A stretch of DNA of 5,044 bases from Candidatus Kaiserbacteria bacterium (GTDB lineage: Bacteria > Patescibacteria > Paceibacteria > UBA9973 > UBA2100). This document shows positions 1 to 4,856 of the stretch, in pieces (positions within the stretch are counted from its first letter, which is position 1; every line of letters begins with the position of its first letter). A program made the position numbers and the translations under genes. The stretch covers positions 1 through 5,044 of the forward strand of contig NVTG01000125.1 of the NCBI GenBank assembly GCA_002401495.1, written 5' to 3'. The notes beneath the pieces were generated by a model that ran no database searches, was not told the DNA's origin, and saw nothing but the letters and a program-made list of their open reading frames with translations.

Positions 1-2
1 AA

Positions 3-509
3 AAAGCTAAAGAGAATAATGCAATTATAATAGAAGAAGTTATTAACGAAAGACTGGATAAGCAAATAGCTGAAGAAGACATGCGAGTTGAAGAACTCGT
101 GGGCGCCGTGGTCTACGCTAAAGATGAAGACGGTACACTCTACGTTGCATTAGTGCACGATGTCTTTGGACACTGGACGCTGTGTAAAGGAAAATTGAAA
201 GACGGAGAAGATTCTAAAGCTGGAACACTACGTAAAGTTAAAGAAGAAATCGGTCTAACTGCAGAAGTTGAAGAAGAACTTGGCGAAAACACATATATTG
301 CCTCAGACCCGGATGATGGAAAGAAGAAACGTCACGGTGTGTACTATCTAGTTAAAGCACCATTTGATGAGCTTTCTCTTAAGAGTGAAGGGGGATTAGA
401 TGATGCTCAATGGTTTAAATTAGCCAACATCATTGATTTAAACTTCTATGACGATATATTGCCTGTAATAACACGCGCCGTTAATATTCTGGCGTCACAC
501 CGGTCTTAA
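3..509 (+). CDS. NUDIX-domain hydrolase, 5' end outside the window
   Basis: NUDIX proteins hydrolyse nucleoside diphosphates linked to another group, such as NTPs or dinucleoside polyphosphates. Numbering from the ATG at 81, the NUDIX box runs from G37 to L59: G37, five residues, E43, seven residues, then R51-K52-V53-K54-E55-E56-I57-G58-L59. The stretch WTLCKGKLKDGED before it resembles Ap4A-hydrolase-like members, but the substrate cannot be read from sequence. The second residue of the REUXEE motif is Lys (K52, codon 234-236) instead of the metal-linked Glu, so activity may be altered. The frame stays open from 81 back to base 3 (26 codons), and there is no good Shine-Dalgarno before the ATG. 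I therefore annotate a partial gene continuing upstream. A simple 142-aa protein starting at 81 is the alternative. The upstream residues INERLDKQIAEE faintly resemble the last helix of NusB. The TAA at 507-509 lies 15 nt before rnc, in the same frame. Confidence 0.85.
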   Translation, partial: KAKENNAIIIEEVINERLDKQIAEEDMRVEELVGAVVYAKDEDGTLYVALVHDVFGHWTLCKGKLKDGEDSKAGTLRKVKEEIGLTAEVEEELGENTYIASDPDDGKKKRHGVYYLVKAPFDELSLKSEGGLDDAQWFKLANIIDLNFYDDILPVITRAVNILASHRS

Positions 510-518
510 TGGTATTTT
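510..518 (+). promoter_or_regulatory. possible extended -10 box before rnc
   Basis: TGG followed by TATTTT (513-518) matches the TGnTANNNT extended -10 form, with four of six bases of TATAAT. It ends exactly 6 nt before the rnc ATG, the same geometry as the TATACT box before smc. No Shine-Dalgarno is visible, so rnc may have a leaderless transcript as well as readthrough from the NUDIX gene. The tract is simply T-rich, so this may be chance. Confidence 0.25.
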
Positions 519-524
519 TTTACA

Positions 525-1214
525 ATGAAAGATTTTTCAGAATTTGAGAAGAGAACAGGGTTTTCATTTAAGAACAAACAATTAATACAAACAGCGTTTA
601 CGCACCGTTCGTATTTAAATGAGAATCGTGGAGAGGTAAAGGAGCATAACGAGCGCCTAGAGTTTTTGGGTGATGCGGTTATGGAATTAGTTATCACAGA
701 CTTCCTCTTTCAAAAATACAAAGATAGGCCCGAAGGGGAATTAACTGCTTTTCGAGCATCGTTGGTAAACACCGTTAGTATTTCAGAGTCCGCATCTAAA
801 TTAGGAATGAATGACTTCCTTCTTCTATCTCGTGGGGAGGCAAAGGATACCGGACGCGCGCGACAATATATTTTAGCTAACACCTTTGAGGCTTTTATCG
901 GCGCTCTTTACATGGATCAAGGGTACTCTGCTGCGGAGAAGTTTTTGGAAAATACTCTGTTCGGGAAAATTGAAAAAATTGTTGCAGAGCGTTTATGGCA
1001 AGATGCCAAAAGCTATTTCCAAGAAAAAACTCAAGAGGAACATTCTGTTACTCCTTCGTACAAGTTAATTAAAGAAGCAGGTCCCGATCACGATAAGAAA
1101 TTCATCGTAGCCGCTGTTATAAAAAACGACGCTATAGCACAAGGCGAAGGACAATCTAAACAAGAAGCAGAACAAGCTGCAGCAAAGAAAGCGATAGAGG
1201 TTAAGGGGTGGTAG
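525..1214 (+). CDS. rnc: Ribonuclease III
   Basis: This is the double-strand-specific endoribonuclease that processes rRNA precursors and structured mRNAs as a homodimer in the cytoplasm. The 229-aa length is normal for bacterial RNase III. The RNase III domain covers about residues 3-150, with signature HNERLEFLGDAV at 41-52, and a dsRNA-binding domain covers about 159-227, with GPDHDKKF at 186-193 and SKQEAEQAAAKKA at 211-223. Aligning to the E. coli active site by motif gives E46 (E41), D50 (D45) and E122 (E117), all present. The position of D114 is N119 (codon AAC, 879-881), a substitution in a metal-ligand site. The ATG at 525 fits the family N terminus. An in-frame TAA at 507-509 limits upstream starts. 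There is no Shine-Dalgarno, so expression may be leaderless or coupled to the NUDIX gene. A bidirectional hairpin follows the stop. Confidence 0.97.
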   Translation: MKDFSEFEKRTGFSFKNKQLIQTAFTHRSYLNENRGEVKEHNERLEFLGDAVMELVITDFLFQKYKDRPEGELTAFRASLVNTVSISESASKLGMNDFLLLSRGEAKDTGRARQYILANTFEAFIGALYMDQGYSAAEKFLENTLFGKIEKIVAERLWQDAKSYFQEKTQEEHSVTPSYKLIKEAGPDHDKKFIVAAVIKNDAIAQGEGQSKQEAEQAAAKKAIEVKGW

Positions 1215-1218
1215 TTTA

Positions 1219-1243
1219 AAACGCCGCAAGTAGTACGGCGTTT
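1219..1243. terminator. bidirectional hairpin terminator between rnc and the convergent small gene
   Basis: AAACGCCG (1219-1226) pairs perfectly with CGGCGTTT (1236-1243) around a 9-nt loop. The right arm ends in TTT for the + strand. The A-rich left flank gives a T-rich tail on the - strand. It lies 4 nt after the rnc stop and 9 nt from the stop of the - strand gene, so it probably serves both convergent transcripts. Confidence 0.75.
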
Positions 1244-1252
1244 ATGGTCTTT

Positions 1253-1471
1253 CTACACTTTAAAAAGAAATAACCAAATCGCAAAAAGAATGGTGGCCAT
1301 CCATACAAGAGTGTATATCTGGAGCACTCTGGCGGGACTTAGAAACCATTCTGGAATGAAATTCAGGACAGGTCCTATAAGCCATCTAAAGGCAGGGTTC
1401 CAATTAAATGGAGCTGCAATCAGAATCTTGACCATTTGGTACCAGAGATACCAAATGAAGAATTTTTCCAC
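1253..1471 (-). CDS. small hydrophobic membrane protein, unknown function
   Basis: I do not recognise this 72-aa protein. It is very rich in W, F, L, I and Y and has likely membrane segments at about residues 4-21 and 49-70. A third hydrophobic stretch (29-44) is broken by prolines. N24-P25 and P40 may mark turns between helices. I chose the GTG start because AGGGAG lies 6 nt upstream of it. An in-frame ATG 13 codons further out (at 1510) would give 85 aa but has no ribosome binding site. The overlapping + strand frame (1290-1475) encodes a less protein-like sequence and has no such site. The gene converges on rnc and diverges from the 135-aa gene. It may be an integral component of the cell envelope, but no role is visible. 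Confidence 0.65.
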   Translation of the reverse strand: MEKFFIWYLWYQMVKILIAAPFNWNPAFRWLIGPVLNFIPEWFLSPARVLQIYTLVWMATILFAIWLFLFKV

Positions 1472-1477
1472 TTGATA

Positions 1478-1483
1478 CTCCCT
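1478..1483 (-). promoter_or_regulatory. Shine-Dalgarno that selects a GTG start
   Basis: CTCCCT on + reads AGGGAG on -, with a 6-nt spacer to GTG (1471-1469). This is among the best ribosome binding sites in the window and favours the 72-aa form over the longer 85-aa reading from the ATG at 1510. Confidence 0.65.
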
Positions 1484-1532
1484 TGTTAAAGTTACAACAG
1501 TAAGTAACATACCGTAATTCGGGAAGAGTGCA

Positions 1533-1538
1533 ATTATA
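1533..1538 (-). promoter_or_regulatory. possible -10 box for the 72-aa membrane protein
   Basis: ATTATA on + reads as a perfect TATAAT on -, which would give a leader of roughly 55 nt to the GTG start. I see no convincing -35 box or extended TG. It directly abuts the -35 box of the opposite-strand promoter at 1539. Confidence 0.3.
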
Positions 1539-1567
1539 TTGACCGGGCGTTGATTTCGTGTTTAAAT
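1539..1567 (+). promoter_or_regulatory. sigma70-type promoter for the 135-aa gene
   Basis: TTGACC (1539-1544, five of six to TTGACA) is followed by a 17-nt spacer and TTAAAT (1562-1567, four of six to TATAAT). Transcription would begin near 1574, giving a short leader that contains the AAGGA ribosome binding site at 1584-1588. Confidence 0.5.
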
Positions 1568-1594
1568 CTTGGCAGCAAATGAAAAGGAAATGAA

Positions 1595-2002
1595 ATGCTG
1601 CGATTAACTCTAATAAACACCCCGTTGTTTGTTAAGCCAACGGAAGAACACAAGCCTACGTGGGGATTGCACGTACTCTTGTACGAAAGCAATTCTCCGG
1701 CAAGTGAAGTTTTTTCAATGAAAAAGGAAGAGCATCTGGTTCATGCTAAAGGAGAGGAGACAGAGTTTCTCCAAGGAGACGGAGAATTTAGGCTCTCAAA
1801 GGGCAGGCTGAGTGCATTGTTTTACAAGCGCCTTATCCCCTTGGCAGAATCAGCCAAAGTAGAAGACATATTCCTCTACTCTGATCCCCGGGCAAGCACC
1901 AAATGGCGAGCGGCGCTTTCGAAAATAATCGACCCCTTCATGGTGGATTTTGAGGTATGTACTCCTCAGTTCCACAATTCGGGAATAACTTTCCCACTCT
2001 GA
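1595..2002 (+). CDS. hypothetical protein, 135 aa, unknown function
   Basis: I do not recognise the family. The product looks like a soluble cytoplasmic protein: it has no signal peptide or membrane segment. A strand-rich N-terminal half (about 1-75) is followed by mixed helix and strand. Conserved-looking stretches are TWGLHVLLYES at 22-32 and DIFLYSDPRASTKWRAAL at 91-108. The start is well supported: AAGGA at 1584-1588 lies 6 nt before the ATG, and a promoter-like pair lies just upstream. The TGA stop is followed within 12 nt by a strong terminator, so the gene is an isolated transcription unit. It diverges from the 72-aa membrane protein across a 123-bp spacer. No catalytic signature is visible. 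Confidence 0.75.
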   Translation: MLRLTLINTPLFVKPTEEHKPTWGLHVLLYESNSPASEVFSMKKEEHLVHAKGEETEFLQGDGEFRLSKGRLSALFYKRLIPLAESAKVEDIFLYSDPRASTKWRAALSKIIDPFMVDFEVCTPQFHNSGITFPL

Positions 2003-2013
2003 TCTTTTGCGAG

Positions 2014-2040
2014 AGGCCGCCCCAAAAAGGCGGCCTTTTT
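2014..2040 (+). terminator. rho-independent terminator after the 135-aa gene
   Basis: AGGCCGCC (2014-2021) pairs perfectly with GGCGGCCT (2029-2036) around the loop CCAAAAA, followed by a T run ending at 2040. The T run ends 12 nt before the smc -10 box, so the hairpin occupies the place where a -35 element for smc would be. Confidence 0.9.
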
Positions 2041-2052
2041 CAATACATGCGA

Positions 2053-2058
2053 TATACT
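2053..2058 (+). promoter_or_regulatory. -10 box for a leaderless smc transcript
   Basis: TATACT matches TATAAT in five of six positions and is followed by exactly six bases before the ATG at 2065. The expected +1 base is therefore the A of the start codon. There is no Shine-Dalgarno in the spacer (TACCCC) and no -35 box, because the preceding terminator hairpin fills that position. The seen geometry is that of leaderless promoters. Transcription from it is inferred. Confidence 0.6.
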
Positions 2059-2064
2059 TACCCC

Positions 2065-4188
2065 ATGCATTTGAAATCAATCGAGCTTTCAGGCTTTAAA
2101 TCTTTTGCTAAAAAGAGCACTCTAAAATTTACATCCCCAATTGCTGGAATTGTTGGACCCAATGGTTCCGGAAAGAGCAATGCGGCTGAGGCTTTCCGGT
2201 TTGTTCTAGGAGAGCAATCAATGAAATCAATGCGTGGTAGAAGAGGTCCGGACATGATTTGGACCGGAAACGATAGAATGCCACAGGCAAACCGCGCAAG
2301 AGTTTCCATTCATTTTGATAATAAGAGCAACCTATTCGACATAGATTTTGACGAAGTAGTGATTGAACGGATTGTCCACCGTGATGGGGCTAATGAGTAC
2401 TCAATTAACGGAAGTAAGGTTCGACTCAAGGATATAGCAGAACTCCTCTCTAGTGCCAATATTGGGGCATCTGGACACCATATAATCTCCCAAGGGGAGG
2501 CTGATAGGATACTGAGCGCCTCAATAAGCAATAGAAGGGAAATGGTTGAAGAAGCACTTGGTTTAAGGGCGTTTCAATTTAAAAAAGCAGAAAGTGAAAA
2601 GAAACTTGAAAAGACCTCTGAGAACATGAAAGAGGTTGGTATCTTGCGAAGAGAACTAACTCCGCAACTAACTCATTTGGAGCGTCAAATGAGAAAACTT
2701 GAACGTTCCCGTGAATTACGAACCCAATTAAAAAACGCGTACAGAACTTACATTGGACGCGAACGTGGGTATATATTTGAACAAGGAAAAAGTCTTGAAA
2801 ACGAAAAGATTTGGCCAACGCAAGAATTGAGTAAGATTAATGAAGAACTTCTTTTACAAGATGCACCTGAAGAGAATAGAAGTTCAACTGAACTCAAAGA
2901 TTTAGACGAGCGCGTAAACGGATTAAAGGAAGAACGATTAAAGTTAGAGAATTCGCGCGGAAGAATTGAAGGACAACTCTCTCTAGTTAATGAAGGAGGA
3001 ATATCTAAAAAAACAAACGTTGCTCAAATCCCATTTAATAGAGTTGAAGAATTCTTAGATGAAGTGGAAGAAAAGATAACCTCCGCACGTGAATCAAAAG
3101 ATACATACCACCTAGATCATTTGATTGAAAGAATCGAGAATTTCTTAGCACAATTTCAAGACGCACCAGCTGAGAATTCTTCAAACCCTGATCTGGTGGC
3201 GTCACTTGAGTTAGAGTTAAAAGAAATAGAAGAAGCACTCGCGGCCTTTTCTGTTGAAGAAGGTGCAATAGTAGCTCAAAGATCAAACGCACTTTCAAAA
3301 ATTGAAGATAAGCAAAACGAAGAAAGAGAAGCCCAAAGACACTACTTCGAACTTAAAGAGAAAAAGATTATATTTGAAAGAGATATTACCGAAGTCCAAA
3401 GAAAGATAGAAAGTCTAAATTACACAAAGAAAAGTTTAGAAAGTGTTGAGTGGAGAGCACAAGACCTCGGGGTAAATATACGAGACATTGAATCAGCTAT
3501 AGTAATGCCTCGAGAGGATCAGGTGGAATCACTAAGGGAAATTGAAAAAACTGAAGTTAGACTTGAGGAGTCCGGAGGGATTGATGAGAGTGTTGTACGA
3601 GAGTACGAAGAATTAAAAACCAGAGACGAATTTCTAGAAAGAGAAATTAACGACCTCGAACAATCTAAGTTAACGTTACTTGATATTATAAACTCACTAA
3701 GTGGGGAATTAACTACACGCTTCGATGAAGGATTAGTTAAAATTAACGAAGAATTTCAAAAGTTTTTCCAAATGCTATTTGATGGGGGAGAAGCGTCGCT
3801 AAAAGTAGTGAGATCAGAAGAAGAGGAGACTAAGGACGGAATAGAGATACGTGTGCAATTACCAAGGAAGAAGGTAGCTACTTTAGACGTTCTTTCAGGA
3901 GGGGAGAGGGCATTAGCTTCAATTGCGTTAATCTTCGCAATGAGCCAGGTTAATCCCCCACCATTTATAATTTTAGATGAAACGGACGCCGCCTTAGATG
4001 AAGCAAACTCTAAACGCTACGCGGATATGGTAAAAGAACTTTCAAAAAAAAGTCAGTTAATATTGATAACTCATAATCGTCAAACTATGGAAGCTGCTGG
4101 CGAATTATATGGAGTAACTATGGGAAGTGACGGAATTTCTAAACTCCTCTCAGTTAAATTTGAAGAAGCACTGAGTGTTGCTAAATAG
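2065..4188 (+). CDS. smc: SMC-family chromosome segregation ATPase, short form without a canonical hinge
   Basis: SMC proteins are dimeric ABC-type ATPases that organise chromosomes. This 707-aa version is far shorter than the usual 1,150-1,200 aa. The head is complete: Walker A GPNGSGKSN (31-39), R-loop-like MRGRRGPDMI (56-65), Q-loop Q143, signature LSGGERA (610-616), Walker B IILDE with E639, DAALDEAN (641-648) and switch His H670 in ITHNR. The C terminus (MEAAGELYGVTM) is typical. The N-side arm is about residues 165-310 and the C-side arm about 376-600. Between them, where a hinge of roughly 170 residues is expected, lies only a short module (323-368) of two predicted helices bounded by glycine and proline. 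I see no frameshift. I chose the ATG at 2065 because MHLKSIELSGFKSF is the family N terminus. The frame is open back to 1957, but that would cross the terminator. No scpA or scpB is in view. Confidence 0.95.
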   Translation: MHLKSIELSGFKSFAKKSTLKFTSPIAGIVGPNGSGKSNAAEAFRFVLGEQSMKSMRGRRGPDMIWTGNDRMPQANRARVSIHFDNKSNLFDIDFDEVVIERIVHRDGANEYSINGSKVRLKDIAELLSSANIGASGHHIISQGEADRILSASISNRREMVEEALGLRAFQFKKAESEKKLEKTSENMKEVGILRRELTPQLTHLERQMRKLERSRELRTQLKNAYRTYIGRERGYIFEQGKSLENEKIWPTQELSKINEELLLQDAPEENRSSTELKDLDERVNGLKEERLKLENSRGRIEGQLSLVNEGGISKKTNVAQIPFNRVEEFLDEVEEKITSARESKDTYHLDHLIERIENFLAQFQDAPAENSSNPDLVASLELELKEIEEALAAFSVEEGAIVAQRSNALSKIEDKQNEEREAQRHYFELKEKKIIFERDITEVQRKIESLNYTKKSLESVEWRAQDLGVNIRDIESAIVMPREDQVESLREIEKTEVRLEESGGIDESVVREYEELKTRDEFLEREINDLEQSKLTLLDIINSLSGELTTRFDEGLVKINEEFQKFFQMLFDGGEASLKVVRSEEEETKDGIEIRVQLPRKKVATLDVLSGGERALASIALIFAMSQVNPPPFIILDETDAALDEANSKRYADMVKELSKKSQLILITHNRQTMEAAGELYGVTMGSDGISKLLSVKFEEALSVAK

Positions 4189-4189
4189 C

Positions 4190-4225
4190 AAAACGCCTCG
4201 TACACGAATGTACGAGGCGTTTTTT
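4190..4225. terminator. strong bidirectional terminator between smc and the convergent 97-aa gene
   Basis: AAAACGCCTCGTAC (4190-4203) pairs perfectly over 14 bp with 4210-4223 around the 6-nt loop ACGAAT, and six T's follow the GC stem (4220-4225). The A run on the left gives the matching T run on the - strand. It starts 2 nt after the smc stop and ends 4 nt before the stop of the opposing gene. Confidence 0.93.
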
Positions 4226-4229
4226 GCAA

Positions 4230-4523
4230 TTAAAAAAGGTAGTCTTTCACAAAGGTCCTGAGTTGGAAATAAAGTGCTTCCATCGCCCGGTTGTGTTTTT
4301 CCAGCGCACTTGAGCTCAGCGCATTTCCCACAAGGCGTGCAGTGCTCCTTGTTCTAAGGTGAAGCTTTCCGCCCTCAGAAATTCGTATGGAAGCATGTGT
4401 TCCGGCCGGCCCTGTCTGCATAATTGGAAGAAGATGTCTTTTTATTAAATTCTTCCAATCGGGATTTGTGGAAACGCTTTGTTCTGGAAACTTGCGTTGG
4501 TCGACAATTGTTAAAGGATCCAT
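4230..4523 (-). CDS. hypothetical protein, 97 aa, unknown function
   Basis: I do not recognise this protein. It has no signal peptide or membrane helix. A basic central part (about 42-68) looks like a beta hairpin, with SIRISEGGKLHLRTRS at 45-60, and is followed by a long C-terminal helix (about 71-97, with F, Y and L facing positions). The many Arg and Lys residues could fit nucleic-acid binding, but this is only a guess. The start is among the best supported in the window: AGGAGG (+ strand 4528-4533) lies 4 nt before the ATG, and a promoter with 17-nt spacing lies upstream. It faces smc and shares a bidirectional terminator with it. It follows the 54-aa membrane protein gene on the same strand after a 68-nt gap, but its own promoter suggests separate control. 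Confidence 0.75.
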   Translation of the reverse strand: MDPLTIVDQRKFPEQSVSTNPDWKNLIKRHLLPIMQTGPAGTHASIRISEGGKLHLRTRSTARLVGNALSSSALEKHNRAMEALYFQLRTFVKDYLF

Positions 4524-4559
4524 AGGACCTCCTGGTTGGTTGCGTTGTTCCTGCCCGAG

Positions 4560-4588
4560 ACTATAAAACAGAATCCCAAATGAATCAA
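4560..4588 (-). promoter_or_regulatory. sigma70-type promoter for the 97-aa gene
   Basis: Read on -, TTGATT (+ strand 4583-4588) is followed by a 17-nt spacer and TATAGT (4560-4565, five of six to TATAAT). Transcription would begin near 4553, giving a leader of about 30 nt that carries the AGGAGG ribosome binding site. The -35 box sits just beyond the stop of the upstream 54-aa gene. Confidence 0.6.
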
Positions 4589-4591
4589 GTC

Positions 4592-4756
4592 CTATTCCTC
4601 GTGAACTTCAGTCTTTTCAATCATTTCTCTTGCAAAGAAATACAAGAAGAAGGGAAGCGCAAACCCACCTGTTAGTAATATAAGAAGACCCCAGCCGAGT
4701 AATCGCCATAGGGACTCGCGAAAGTTAAATGAATTAGTGAATGTGTATTTTTTCAT
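4592..4756 (-). CDS. small single-helix membrane protein, 54 aa
   Basis: The N-terminal part (MKKYTFTNSFNFRESLWR, residues 1-18) is short and polar to basic. It is followed by one hydrophobic segment at about 17-41 (core GWGLLILLTGGFALPFF at 21-37) and an acidic tail (EMIEKTEVHEE, 44-54). The WxLLGWGLLxLLTxGxALPFF pattern reminds me of DUF898/DUF6693-like membrane modules, but this is from memory and weak. I chose the ATG at 4756 because an extended -10 (TGGTATAAT) ends 7 nt upstream. The in-frame ATG at 4801 would place this promoter inside the coding region. There is no Shine-Dalgarno, so the message is probably leaderless. The gene diverges from the partial gene at 4857. Confidence 0.65.
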   Translation of the reverse strand: MKKYTFTNSFNFRESLWRLLGWGLLILLTGGFALPFFLYFFAREMIEKTEVHEE

Positions 4757-4763
4757 AAGGTCG

Positions 4764-4772
4764 ATTATACCA
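4764..4772 (-). promoter_or_regulatory. extended -10 promoter, probably leaderless, for the 54-aa membrane protein
   Basis: On - the sequence reads TGGTATAAT, a perfect TATAAT with the extended TGn motif, ending 7 nt before the ATG at 4756. The expected transcription start coincides with the start codon. No Shine-Dalgarno lies in the 7-nt gap. No clear -35 box is present, which extended -10 promoters do not need. Confidence 0.65.
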
Positions 4773-4856
4773 CTAAGTTGTAGAGGAATTAATTGTTGCA
4801 AAAGAACTAGCCTTAGTGCACTGTGCTTGGAGATTCAACAACTTAGGAATGGCGTT

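Noticed and set aside
506..697. 63-aa frame on - overlapping rnc
   Set aside because: It is a shadow of the conserved RNase III coding region with no start signal.
1290..1475. 61-aa frame on + inside the membrane-protein region
   Set aside because: It is antisense to the better-supported - strand gene, has no ribosome binding site, and its composition is unlike a real protein.
1491..1508. GTTAC...GTAAC inverted repeat as an operator
   Set aside because: The arms are only five bases with an 8-nt spacer in AT-rich sequence, which is easily due to chance.
1472..1510. ATG start giving an 85-aa form of the membrane protein
   Set aside because: There is no ribosome binding site before it, whereas the GTG at 1471 has AGGGAG at 6 nt.
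1957..2064. Upstream extension of the smc frame, giving a 743-aa reading or a start at 2047
   Set aside because: The extension overlaps the end of the 135-aa gene and crosses its terminator hairpin. The family N terminus begins exactly at the ATG at 2065, just after the -10 box.
1850..2080. 76-aa frame on - across the 135-aa gene end and the terminator
   Set aside because: It spans the terminator hairpin and the smc start and has no ribosome binding site.
2058..3298. Several antisense frames of 73-87 aa within smc
   Set aside because: All are mirror frames of a long conserved coding sequence, with no independent signals.
4043..4051. Run of eight A's near the end of smc as a programmed slippage site
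   Set aside because: It encodes the ordinary residues S-K-K-S in the family frame, the H-loop downstream is needed for function, and no stimulatory hairpin is evident.
4757..4801. ATG start giving a 69-aa form of the small membrane protein
   Set aside because: A perfect extended -10 box would lie inside the coding region, and the additional residues (MQQLIPLQLSGIIDL) are not supported by a ribosome binding site.
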